This document shows positions 36,003-48,286 of a stretch of 64,000 bases of DNA, piece after piece. A program made the translations under genes and the position numbers. Under the pieces are notes generated by a model. That model made no database searches, was not told where the DNA came from, and saw nothing but the letters and a program-made list of their open reading frames with translations. Where the stretch lies: the NCBI GenBank assembly GCA_018907035.1, contig JACCIC010000150.1, forward strand, positions 630,001 through 694,000, written 5' to 3'. The stretch's first letter is position 1. Every line of letters begins with the position of its first letter. Source of the DNA: Sycobia sp. Sy_11. Lineage: Eukaryota > Arthropoda > Insecta > Hymenoptera > Epichrysomallidae.

Positions 36003-37276
36003 GTCACAGAACCGACTGAATACCTTATTATATCTGTATAGCTTATAAAAAGCTAAATGCACCAATAAAAAAAAGTATGTCAATCGTTGTAGTATCGAGT
36101 TGTTAACCAATATTTAATAGTCAATAAAAAAAGCAGGATATGAATTTTCGGTCGATAGGCTGGAATTGGAACACAAAAATTTAGGCGGAGACGCTCTCGG
36201 CTCTATAAGAAATGGGAAGAAACAGGCATCCCGTTTGTGGTCCTTATATTTTTTATACGCACACTACTGCGAGAATAGAAACATAAATATAAAAGAAAAT
36301 GGTCTCTTTTTTACATATAACCAAATTTGACATGTAAATAAAATATAAAAATATATAGTATAAACGGGGAGAAACATATTTCGTCTTTAAATTAACTAAC
36401 TGAAAGCATTAACAAATACTAAATTAACAACGTTTTCGTAAATTCAAATTCTATTCTCTACAACCTGTGAGCAAGTATTACGATGTTTGAACAATAAATG
36501 AATATAATAAGCGCAATCTATAGGAAATTATTATCAAAATTATAACTATATTCATAATTGTGATAAAATTAATGGAAGATCTACTAAAATTAAGCAGAAT
36601 TTTGTTGATGCCTTTCTCTTTTTATATATTAGTTCACACTATAGTTGCTATATATACTATAATTGCATGTCATGTTTGTGTGTTTGTGATTATGGAAGCT
36701 GTTAGATTTTTTTTAAATATAAAGAAACTAAAATAAAAAGAAGGAATTTGAAATCGAAAGCTATAGATTTGTACAATTTTTATGTATAATAATTGTTTTA
36801 GTAGATTTGAATTTACGATCTAAATAAGATATTCTATTCTATAATTTTTATGCAAAAACTATTCTACTTATCAATTTGCTAATTTCTTAATCAGTTATAT
36901 TATATTCTTCTAATTTTTATATTTTATATGAAGTATTTAATTTTCAAATAGTTTTTATTTTTGATAAGATTCTTATTTTTATTACAATTTGACATTTAAT
37001 GGATTTTTTAATTTTAAAGTTGTGATATACTTTAGTTACAGAAAATAAGTTTAAATATATTTTATATTTTTAACAGGCTTTGGTATTAATATGCATTATT
37101 TTTTATAAATATAAATAGATTTTAGTACTTTAATTCAGTGAATTCTCTCAATAATTAAATTTATAGAATTTTTAGTTATTATATTCTTCTAATTTTAATA
37201 TTTTATGTGAAATATTTAAATTTCAAGTAATTTTTATTCTTTACAAGACTTATATTTCATTACATATCCTATCATA
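36003..37276. other. AT-rich stretch, nothing recognised
   Basis: No gene, no long open frame and no clear repeat ends. Confidence 0.6.
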
Positions 37277-37475
37277 TCATACTAATTTATAAAGACAAAG
37301 CGTGTTTTTGTTTGTACACGATAACCGAAAAAACTACTGAACCGACTGTTCTGAAATTTGACATATAGATTCTATATTATCTTCGGAAGAACATAGGCTG
37401 TGTTTTTTCTTAAAAATCATTTTACTTTCATCAATAAATTAAGCTAATGGTTTTAACCATCAGTTTCACCAGTGG

Positions 37476-37490
37476 TCACTAGGTGGCGTC
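37476..37490 (+). promoter_or_regulatory. CTCF-like motif in the Helitron
   Basis: TCACTAGGTGGCGTC closely matches the conserved CTCF core (CCASYAGRKGGCR). Binding is not shown. Confidence 0.35.
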
Positions 37491-37709
37491 TTGAATCACG
37501 AACATCAACTCAAAGTAGTCCACTTAAAGTATTAATACCAGGACAGCCCAAACGAATGTTTATATCCAACTTTGGGATTCGTATCCTAAAGGAGGTGTGA
37601 CGTTAGTCGGTATTACCTTTTTTATTCTTCAGGTTAATCTGACATTATTCTCACACCTTATGGATATCTTTTGATTTTTGTAAATTTTATTTTCTCTTAC
37701 GTGGGAAAA

Positions 37710-37710
<1 letters not shown>

Positions 37711-37789
<79 letters not shown>

Positions 37790-37811
37790 TCTCTCTCTCT
37801 CTCTCTCTCTG
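37711..37811. repeat. (CT)n microsatellite inside the Helitron
   Basis: About 100 bases of nearly pure CT dinucleotides. Confidence 0.95.
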
Positions 37812-38220
37812 TATTTATTTTTCCTTCTCTTATAAAATAGTTCTTTATGCCAAATCATACTGAATATACTTTGTGATGACAAATTATATTTTCATTTTTA
37901 TACATCCTATTAACTTCAGAATTGTGACAAGAGACTATGTTTTTTTTAGTTCGAACAAAAAAATGATGACAAAATAGGGTTCTTTTACCAACAACCTCGA
38001 AACTATATATATATTATATCGTCACTTCTGCATAAAAAGGAAATATCCATCGTCTGCTTCAAAAATATGCTATTCGCCATACCATTTTACTTGAATTTCA
38101 GTTGGCATCACTACGAAAATATTCAAAGTTTTTAATTGAAAAAACGGAAATATAAAAAAAATATATATATATATAGATTATATATATATTATAATGTACA
38201 TATGATACTGATAAATATTG

Positions 38221-38905
38221 TATTGGCGTGTACGAGCGGTAGATTACGATATCTCGTTGCCTCAAGACGATTTCTATAGGCAGTTGTCTGTTCAGATGAT
38301 AGAATATAATGTCTAGGTGTCTCTGGGCGATTTCTACGGGGAATATTGTATTTAGTTAATAGAAAACGAGCTCCAGGTATGAGGAAATCAGCTTCTATGG
38401 GAAGATTCGTGTTGTAATGGTAAATACGATATCTAGGTCGTTCCGAACGACTTCTACAGGGAGTATTGGGTTTAGTCGTGAGGAAGCGATGCTAGCTTTC
38501 TCGGAACGACTTCTACTGGGACTATCGTGTTTAGTTGGTAGAAAACGATATTCGGGTATTTGGAACAACTCTTACGGGGAGTTCCTTTTCGGATAATAGA
38601 ATGTGATTTCCAGATCATTTGGAAGGACTTCTACGGGTAGTTTGATGTATAGTAGGTAGGAAACAAAATCCAGGTATGCCAGTACGACTTTTATGAAAAG
38701 ATTCTTATTCTATCATTCGAACACTCCCCATAATAGTCGTCCCGGGATACCTGGATATTGTATTCTACGTCCCGAACACAAAACTCTCTACAGCAGTTAT
38801 CCCGAGACATTTCGTATAGTCCAAACACGATACTCTCTGTAAACGTTGTCTCGAGACACTTGGACATCTTTTTCTACTGCACGAACTCGAAAGTACAATT
38901 TTCTC
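38221..38905. repeat. 60-bp minisatellite with an inverted block
   Basis: About eight diverged copies of a 60-base unit run from 38221 to 38700, each with a core like GATATCTAGGT followed by CGACTTCTACGGG at near-exact 60-base spacing. From about 38720 to 38900 about three copies continue in the opposite orientation (for example GTCCCGGGATACCTGGATAT). The locus could fold into a long imperfect hairpin. Confidence 0.75.
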
Positions 38906-39269
38906 CATCGAAGCGATATTTATTATGCATATATATATATATATATATATATTGTATAAAATTGTCGACAAAATATTAACTTTTTGAATTGGACGCTACA
39001 TTGAAGCAGCTTTTTATACAGAAGTGACGATAGGTAAATTACGGTCAATTATTTATAGTAATATAGATTTTTATATATACAGTATTTTTTACTTACAGAT
39101 TATTGAGTTCTTCAAGAAATCGGTTAAATTATTATCTCGGGCGAGGCCGAGACGGGGGATGCTAGTATATTTATAACCAGATTAATAAATCTATTATAAG
39201 CAATCTTTATAGTATTTACTAAAAGTTAACGAATAAAAACAAAACTGAACTCCGCTTATAAAAATTTTT

Positions 39270-39810
39270 GTCGAATATGGGCAAACCGTGTTTCTGACGA
39301 TTTACTTGAAGAGTCAGAAATTAATTATTTCCTATTCTTACTAAAATCATATTCAAAATATAATTCTTTATCATATTTACTTTTACATTTAAATGTTGTT
39401 TCTGAAATTGTACAAAATTCGAAGCATATTCAAATAATATATTTGTCATCAGCAAGCAATTCACCCAATGCTATTGGTCATTGAGTAACTTCTTATTACG
39501 ACACTAATTACATTTAAATATTTGATTCCTTAAATAATAAAGCAATGCACGATGATTTAGAAAAACCCTTAAAAATGTTGCATCCATATTACTTTCAGGA
39601 AAGCAAAGAAATTATTTTTTCAAATGTTCAGAAACAAATAAATATGAAAGATTATGGAATTTTCGCCGTAGCGTTTGCTATATCTTTATTCTTTGAAATG
39701 AAGCCGGATCTTGTTAAATAATATAACAATTTAATGCATCCTGATTTATTAAAGTTGCTGTTAAATAAGTACATTTTCCATGTACAATTTCATCTATACC
39801 TATAAATGTT
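39270..39810 (+). pseudogene. Ulp1/C48-like protease domain remnant, copy 1
   Basis: One frame reads KHIQIIYLSS, then GH followed by a stop at 39482-39484 where Trp normally follows the catalytic His, then IFDSLNNK (catalytic Asp position) and KDYGIFAVAFA. The normal catalytic Cys of DCG is Tyr here (TAT, 39653-39655). The family call rests on this His-Asp-Gln-Cys layout; the copy is inactive. Confidence 0.6.
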
Positions 39811-40365
39811 CAGGCTATGAAATTTTATAATGTAGAAATCATCATCAATAATGGTTGTCTAAATGATGAACACACAGATTACGTTCATAAAATGTTACAA
39901 CAAATTTCTATGTATAAGCCATGCTCCACTTTATACTTACAGAATATTTCAAAAATTGAAACAATAGATAAAAGTGATAAACAGATATAAATCTTATTTA
40001 AATGTGGTTCTTCATTAGGTCATTTTATATGTACATATTATGATACTTCAAATTTGTATGTTACGATTCATTGAATAATACAGAACTACACAATAATTTT
40101 GTCGAAGTTTTAGAAAAATTGCATTCCTATTATTTCGGCGAAAAAAAAACAGACTATTTTTCAGAGTTCAGTATCAAACAAATGCTACAGATTGTGGTAT
40201 TTATGCAATAGCCTTTGCTGTCACTCTTTTATTTGGATACAAACCTGAAAGGATGATGTCTAATCAAAATGGAATGCGCACACATTTGTTTAAAATGTTT
40301 GAACAGAGATCAATCGCTAATTTTCCATGTTTCAACGTACTTTATAATAATTACTCATAATTTAA
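39800..40365 (+). pseudogene. Ulp1/C48-like protease domain remnant, copy 2
   Basis: A second, diverged copy has LGHFICTYYDTSN, DSLNNTELHNN, then TDCGIYAIAFAVTLLFGYKP, with the catalytic Cys codon kept (40193-40195). It ends at a stop near 40358. Frame breaks upstream make it non-functional as it stands. Confidence 0.6.
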
Positions 40366-43300
40366 TCTTAATTACATGATGGAAATAGAAAAAACGCGAT
40401 TAGTTTTAGGTAACAACGTTGCACAGAATAGAAAACGTACACTAAACTAAAATATAAAGGAAACTGCTAACAATAGTGTAATTAAAAAAAATAAAATGTA
40501 TAAAATAAATGAGGAAAAAAAACAAACCTTGTAAACAATAATACGAACAAAATTGACGAAGTTATAAACGTGAGGTGGATCAAAATCATCAACAAATATT
40601 ATTAATTATGTCAAAAGTAAATCTTTGGAATTTTTAAAAAATCCACAAATTTCAATAGTTAATACTAAAAAATTAAGTTCACATATAAGTATTGACGTGC
40701 ACAGTAATAAAAACAAAATTAGTGATCTAAAAGTCTCCGATTGTAATAATGTTTCGAGAAATCGTAAAAGTACGAGAAACGACAGATATTATCAAAAAAA
40801 TAAAGATATCCTTTTGGAAGTGCAAAGAAAGAAACGTAATAATAACATGTTCAAAGAAATAAAACATGAAATAAATAAAATTCATTATCAAAAAAATAAG
40901 GAATCAATTTTACAAAGAAAAAAAGAAAAACGTAAAGTGTATGTATCAAAATCTGTATCTGATAAAAATAACTTTAAGAAAACTTCGCAAAAGTCAGATG
41001 TTCAATCTGTTCATAAAAAACATTAATATTGTAAGAAATAAATCTTGTAATGTGCCAGTGAGTATTAAGATACACCGTGGTAATGAAAACGAAATTAGTG
41101 ATCCAAAAGTCTCTGATTATAATAATATATTGAGAAATCGTATGTAGTAAGAGTATGAGAATAGGTAGATATAATCAAGTAGGAGAAGTATGAGAATCGG
41201 TAGATATAATCAAATAATTGCTGATGCTAATAAAGAGTCTACAATTAATAAAATTTTATGTAGCACTAATTTCAATTATAATCATAATAAAACATCATTT
41301 TTGCCAAAATAGCATTAAGAAAAATTGCTTTCGCAAAAAAAATAAAAAATAAATACAGGGAAATTAATTTGGTAAAAGAAAAATTCATACAGAAAATAAT
41401 GGTTGAATTAAATAATTCTTCCTTTCCTTTCTCCAAGCGTAGATTAGAAGCTGAAAATTTAGTATTTATCTCGATTTATGTGCGAGAAAGCTACATGAAT
41501 AGTGCCAGAAGAGTTGTGAAAAAGGTTCAAAATGAAATTGGCTTATCTTTAACTAGATTAGGTGATATACCTATTGCGGAAAATATAGATTGTGTACTTA
41601 CTGCTTTATGTGGTATACCTCAACACACTTCCTCCTCCGAGCCATATTTTTCCGAAGGTGCTTATAATTTTGGATTTGGATTATTTCAAGAAAAAAATAA
41701 TGATAACATGACTATTATAAATAAAAAAGGGGAGCCGACGAATATTTTACCGCTTATTGAAAAAGAAAATAAAATTAAAATATGAAAGTGCAATGGTTAT
41801 TCTAGAAATATCGATGTCGATATACTAATTGAACTACAAATATTTTTCTTAGAAATACGTAATATAAGTTTCAGAAGTGCTTATACATATCTTTTATCTA
41901 TAGATATATGCGCAGGTCAAGCATGTAATGTTAATCAGCTTGGTCATCCAAGCATTTGCTATGATCAACCGCTATTATGTAATTCAAAATTTTTTAAATT
42001 TCAAGTATTATCATATCATTATTCTTATTTACAAACTGCCAAAAGGTTAATGTACAAGTTAAAACATATATTTAATATTATTTCAAATATAGATAAAGTC
42101 TTGCATGACGCAGATATAGTGTTCTTGAGAGACATTATTGAAAAAGCTAAGAAGGAATTTGGGGTATCATTGAAAAGCAATAAAAATCCCAATCAAGTAT
42201 GTTTAAATGAAGTAGAATTAAAAGAAAAATTTTGTATTGGCATCACAGAGTATACAAAAATACATACAGATCCACCAACAAATTCTTGTATTTCACGTGA
42301 AAGATTATTTTGTTCAAGAGGTCTTAAAAATTTTAATGAAAATAGTGACATTATTACGAATTATTGGGAATTGAATGTAATCTTCTCCAAAAACTTTAAA
42401 AAAAATTGTGTAACTCTGAAACTGCCATAGAAAAATTTATTTGCAAACCCTGTTTAATAAATCTTAAAAAACAATTATGCCTTCAAATTGTTTTTTGAAT
42501 AATATTTTGAATATAAAATTCCATAAAAAAAAATACGGAAAACTTTACGTTGGTTAAAGCAAAATAACTCCATTGATTAAAAAATTAAACTTCCGTCCGA
42601 TCTTCAAGTGCTACTGAGTAATCTACATGATCAATTAGAGTATGAAATAAAGAACGAAACAATAGACGACAGTGGTTCAGAATGAACTGAAAAAAAAATT
42701 AAAGCACCTTTACGTCCATTGTGAACTCAGAAATTTGAGTCCGATTCATTCTATGATCATTATACCATTTATCCTTCACACAAGAATAAAAGAAACAAAA
42801 CACACACGATACTATATCAAATGTTAGAAATTTCTGCAGCTGGTTTAGATAATAGAACCAAAGATTTAGATCTCAAATGTTTTCCTGATTTGTATCCCTA
42901 TGGAAAGTGGGGCCAACACTATGAACGATCTCCAAAATTGAGAGATTTTGATTTTGCCAAGAGTAAATTGACATCGAAACATTCACAGTTTAGAATGAAC
43001 AATCCATATCCTTTTTCTCATTAAACCACAATACAGTCAGACAAATAAATGAAGGAATATTTCAAATGATCAATTTCATTAATCCAAAATATAAATACAT
43101 GGTGAAAGACTTTTTACAACTGCTAAATGAAAATAAGACGCTAATCTAAACACTATTTTCTCTCGTTCACCTGGTACTGAATCGTATTGGAAAAAGGTAC
43201 GTAATGAACTAAGATGTACGGTGCGTGAATATGGATCTGCTACTTTTTTTTATTACTCTCAGTCCAGGGGAGTGGATGTGGTTTGGATTGGCTGAATATA

Positions 43301-44054
43301 TAAAAGAGGTTAATAGTTGGAATGATAGCCATTCTACATCATAATTAGTAACAGCCGATCCAGTATCCACAGCCAGGTATTTCTAAAATAAATTTAAAAC
43401 TGTGTTAGCTTACATATTGTCACATTCGAATCCAATTGGAAAAGTTACGCATCATTACTGGATGCGTGAATATCAAGGTAGAGGATTACCTCATTAACAT
43501 TGTTTATTTTGGATTCAAAATGCACACCGGGTTATGGTACAAGTCCAAATGAAGAAGTACAAGATTTTATTTTGCAACATATAACGTGTCACATTTCGGA
43601 TAAACACATTTCACCTAAATTACATCGCCGTGTCATAGACTATCAAGAGCACAAATACAATAATTATTGTATGCGCAAAAAAAACTGGATTTATAAGTGC
43701 TTGTTGCTTCGGCTTCCCTCGACCAATAACTGATAGAATAATTTTAAGAGATGTACCTGTCGCTATTGTGAATAGAAGTAAATTGAAAAATAAATCTCGA
43801 TTTTACGATTTACCTCGAGAAAGAGAGGAATATAATATTCATGATATATGCTCTTTTAATAATTTTGGAAGAAAATAACGATACGCAGTCTATTAGAGAA
43901 TCATCGTATTTATTGACAAAGTGTATAAGTAAATATGGAACAAATGGTGAAAAAAGCAATTTAGATTTTGCAGATATAAAGTCAAATAAACCTTTATTGA
44001 TTCGCTTTTGGTCGTTTGCAATTCGTGCCTTGCAAAATAGAGAATATGGGGTAA

Positions 44055-46150
44055 TGTAACGTTCCTTCTCCTTCCGCTTTATTTTTCTTTTATCGATTTT
44101 TAATTCTTTATTTTTATTGGAATTTTCTGAGGTTTTCAGGATACGTGATTCGGATGGAGGAATGTATCAGGACAGGTTTTCAGATGAATGATTTGATACT
44201 CGTTTCCTTTATGTTTCAAAAAAATAACAAAATATCTTCTTCTATAAATTATACAATAAACAAAATAGTAATAAATTCTATTTTATAATAAAAAAAATAA
44301 GAAATAAATTCTACTCTATTGGCATCTCGGTGTAGATACCCTGCAACAAAAAAATAACGATTTATAAATTAATTATTAGCGCTGGCATTTTATTTTATAT
44401 TTTGTCTACTTATTAATTGGCTTATCTAAATTTCTACGAATTCAGACGGCCTTGACCCAGTGATTGCTCGCTTTGTTTCCTCTATTTACTTAAACGGTTT
44501 ATAGAAGCGGTCCGTCTATTTACACGGAGTTTCTTTCGCAATATCGGAATAAATCTTTATTCTCTCTTTTATATCACGCTATAGTGCGCCTTAGCTGGTA
44601 ATATATAAAAGTTCGGTGTTTTACTTAGGAATAAGCATTTCTTTTTCCTTAGTAAGACTCCGTTTTCCTTTTGATTTATTTTACAGCATTTACTTCTTAT
44701 ATTTATAATATTAGTCGATCAACGTTATGATGACTTGCAGATTTTCGGTCGCCGGTCGGTCTGGCATTAATCCGAGGTGCGCCTCGTGATTAACAGCCGT
44801 CTCGTAATTTAATTCGACGAAAAGGAGCGCCTTTTCCCCGAATTAAATTAGGTCGATTTTAATTTTGTCTCCCGGCGGCTTTTCTGGATTATTTCCTATG
44901 TGAAAAAGAATTACTTTATCAGAAGTCGGGAGCGCCCGTTCTTTTGAGTCGGTAATTTTTTTAACTCTTTTTTTACGAGTAAAGGGGTTTTTCCTTTGGC
45001 CTCGTGAAAGAGTTTTTTTCATCTAGGAAAATACAGAATTTTACCGGTCGGTAGATGACAGTTCTCTTCGTCACTCGGGAGGTATCCTTCCTCGACGAGT
45101 GCCGAAAACGAACCGTGCTCTTTGCAAAATTTAGCGTACTTTTATACACGGAAAAAGTATGTTAACAAAAATCTGATTGGTTATTATTTATTTAAAGATA
45201 CGGTAATATTGTTCCTATTGGTTAAATTACTTTATTCTACCTATTCTACTCTATGTTGTGTTTGTTTATTTCTAGCAATCATTTCGTGTATATGTCTGAC
45301 TGTGCGCTCTCTGACTAATTACTGATCCGCCCATCACTATGTGATGGAATACGCCGTAATTTACCGCGAAATTTAACTGCTCGACGCCTGTAACCCGTGG
45401 GAACTTATTAAAAATTTCCGCGTAAGGATTATTCGGGTCGATTGTCTGTATTTTAAAGCTGGCCACAACGTGGACTATGCACTCTTTTTCTTCGCCGGTT
45501 GGTTTATGTATTAATTTTTTTAATTTTATGTCCGGTATAGCGTGGAACTCACGGAGAAAATCGCTGCCAATAATCGCGATTTTTACGTCCGCGATTACGA
45601 AACTCCAGGCCATGGTCTGTGAAAACCGAGGTTCATAGTCATCCGCTTTATCGCGTATGTCGCGATTTCCGAACCATTCACGGCATAAAGCTTAACGCCC
45701 AAACTTTCGGCTTTTACTTCGTTATTCCTTGGCAAAACCGCGATTTCCGCTCCCAAATCGATAAGGAAAATTTCGCCGAATATCTTATCTTTAATATGGA
45801 GGCGTGATGAATAGGCTAGCGCTTAAACTACCTCTATGCTCGTGCGCTCGCTTAGTTTTCCGACCGACCGCTCTTGTTTTTCTTCGCGATGAATTCGGAA
45901 TAACGACGGCATTTTTCGTTACAATACGATACCATTAGTGCAGTGTGATTAACACAGCCCGTCGATGAGCTGTGGTGTTTCGTTTTTATATTCTATCTTA
46001 TGATTATGATTTTTTTGCACGTACGCGTTCGTGATCACGTGCGAATCGTTTGCGTTACTAAACTCGTGCGGTTTCTCTAATGTTCGTAGTTCCGAGTGTT
46101 TGGGTTTACGTGGGTTTTTTTGTATGTTCGGCATGAACGGTTTTGAACTG
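44055..46150 (-). pseudogene. Ty3/gypsy retrotransposon 5' fragment (gag end - protease - start of RT) with LTR-like flank
   Basis: Minus strand: gag C-terminal remnant (46140-45949 and on to about 45840). Retropepsin region (about 45800-45400) has a degraded active site, FLIDLGAE instead of D-T/S-G-A, and the conserved downstream FVIADV ... IIGSDFLREF. A frameshift falls between them, at about 45613. Next come FNKFPRVTG and ISQRAHS, the start of the reverse transcriptase, where homology ends at about 45310. The rest to 44055 is noncoding and begins (plus strand) with TGTAACGTTCC, which suits an LTR edge. The element is dead. Orientation matches the gypsy 3' fragment at 33285-35095. Confidence 0.65.
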
Positions 46151-47841
46151 TAATTATTATCGTTTGGCTACAGTATAACACAAATAAGTTATTACATTTT
46201 TATATTCATTTAATTTTATGAAATTAAATAATCTTATCAATAAAGAAAACTGATTATTAAGTATACATTTTAGGCTGCATCTAGTCCCTTCTTCTTTAAA
46301 AAGTCTTTTCTTTAAATTCAAATGTGTAATACACATGCAAACTTTTACACTAATATTTGCTTATACATATATATAAATAAGGGCCTGATCAGCTGCTTAC
46401 TGAAGCAAACTCTACGGAACGATACCCCAGTAAGTCGCCAGTAAGTCAAAATACTGTATCTGACCGTTTATTTCTTCTAATTACGTCAACAGCGGAAAAC
46501 TTGCAGTTTCATTACCGTTTATGACATTTACATGGGGAATATAGGAAAATGCATTCCAGCATTGTCATATTTACTTATCGGCAACTTAGTGGAGGCCTTT
46601 CGGAACAGACCCCTATATATAAATTAATAAGAATTGAAATATCTATACAGAAATCTATTCTGATTTTACATAAACTCTGTTCCAAAAGGTAAAATTTTTT
46701 TTTTAAGTAGACAGTTTTTCCTATGAAAAGTTGTCCTCCTCTCGTTTGGCTCAATAAGTTTATTCTCAAAATTATAAAAACTATCTAATAAAAACAAAAA
46801 GGATTAGTAATATTGAGGTTTGTGCATCCCCTGCGTTAAAGAAACCTAGCAAATCCCTCGAAAATAGGACAGATGAAGAGAAGAAGAAAAAAGATATAAA
46901 TACAAAGACAATGAGTGTAACTTTTTTTATTGGTGTTCAAGTTAAGACACGTAGTTAAAAACAGAAAAAAACAGACTGAAACAACTTTGATACACATAAA
47001 AAAATGATTCAGTAGTCGATTCTCAATGGTCAGAAAATACAAAAATGTGAGAGTCCAGAAAAACGACGCCCTTATATTCGGTCAGCCTTATCTTTATCTT
47101 TCGAGTCTGGTCTTCTCTTTATGTTTCTCTCTGCTGCGCTTTAACATTTAATTTTAGCTTATTTTAATATAACCTAATTTTTAATACATTTTAACTTTAA
47201 TATTAAGTATTTTAATACTAAATTAATTTATATAATATTTTCAATTATGCATTCAGTTCTAATAAACAGTATAGGTTTGAATAACTCTAATCTAAAGTAT
47301 AATTATATGAATTCAAATATAATAAATACATCAATTTATATATACTAAATATATTATATAATAATATAATAAATAATAATTATAATAAATATATAATTAT
47401 AAATATGCGCGTAAATTAATTATAAATATAAACTTACATAATAAATATAAATATAAAATTTACGAACATTACAACTGAATTTTTATTTGCACTAAGATAT
47501 ATGAAAAAGTTATAAAATTAAAAAGAAATATTCTAAATAAAATTTAAGTTTAAAAAATATAATTAAAACAATTTTGTTTTGTGTTTATGTATGTGTTTTT
47601 TGATCTGTGTTTAATTTTTACTTAAATCCATTAATTTTTAAGCTACTTATGTATATGACTATTTATTTATACCTAGTTATTATGTACCTATGGTTATTTA
47701 TAAATTAGAGCATCTCTTTTTTTCGATTATATGAATTATTATTTATATGACAAATTGCGAAAAAATATATGTGACCATATGTTTGTGAAAATATAATTCG
47801 TTTTTTATAAAATATAATATATATGTGTGTATGTGTGTGTG

Positions 47842-47899
<58 letters not shown>

Positions 47900-48277
47900 C
47901 ATATATATTGATTTTACTTTAACATTTTATTTCTTTCAGTTAGAAATTTCAGAGATCTTTCAGCTAATAACGATTTTTTTTTCTTTGAATCTAACTCTGT
48001 TACGTATTTCTTTTTTTTTATATCTACATACGTATAAGAGACACTGGATGTCACAAAAGTAACGCTGTAAAGGGGGAAATTTTTTCCGCTTCTTTATCAT
48101 CATCATCATCACCATCATTAAGTTAACTAATATCATCAAAATTAAGTTAAAATAGTACAGAGTGTATACAGACTGAATTCGTTTTTTTAATTAAAAAATA
48201 GATGTTTGTACTTAAAATATTTATTTAAATATTTTACGATATTTTATAGTCCCGGAGAATATTAAAAAAAAGACAAT
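46151..48277. other. AT-rich intergenic stretch
   Basis: No recognisable gene. A (GT)n/(TA)n array lies at about 47823-47896. Short open frames at 46575-46769 and 46836-47042 (both -) have no family motifs. Confidence 0.6.
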
Positions 48278-48286
48278 AAATGTAAT

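Larger units (their letters stand above)
37277..39165 (+). mobile_element. Non-autonomous Helitron
   Basis: The 5' end is TC followed by ATACTAATTTATAAAG, then the common insect Helitron 5' word AACTACTGAACCGACTGTTC. The 3' end is CTAG at 39162-39165, preceded ten bases upstream by a GC hairpin (39135-39152, TCTCGG-GCGAGG-CCGAGA). It sits between an A (37276) and a T (39166), the expected Helitron A/T target, without a target duplication. No Rep/helicase frame is present. Inside lie a long (CT)n tract (37711-37811), a CTCF-like word and a 60-bp minisatellite. Confidence 0.8.
39230..44054 (+). pseudogene. Decayed autonomous-type Helitron coding region: C48-like protease remnants + Rep (Helitron_like_N)
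   Basis: Read on the plus strand in several frames with many stops. Order: two Ulp1/C48-like domains (39.27-39.8 and about 39.8-40.36 kb), a Lys/Asn-rich segment with YYQKNKD-type repeats (40.62-41.15), an uncharacterised segment (41.37-42.4) with a CISRERLF motif like the Cys-rich part upstream of Helitron Rep, then Rep. Rep shows FPDLYPYGKWGQ (42881-42916), PGTESYWKKVRNELR, the two-histidine motif GLPH*HCLFW (about 43483-43512, with a TAA at 43495 between the histidines), CMRKK and FGFPRP. It stops at NREYGVM (44054), where an LTR-like sequence begins. No helicase domain is visible. It cannot encode a functional transposase. Confidence 0.75.

Noticed and set aside
38221..38905. Regularly spaced repeats resembling a CRISPR array
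   Set aside because: Units are tandem and diverged with no unique spacers, in a eukaryotic Helitron; this is a minisatellite.
45122..45325. Plus frame of 67 codons in the LTR-like region
   Set aside because: Opposite strand to the gypsy remnant and without motif; likely chance in the noncoding LTR-like sequence.
46575..47042. Two minus frames of 64 and 68 codons
   Set aside because: Low-complexity hydrophobic frames without family features.
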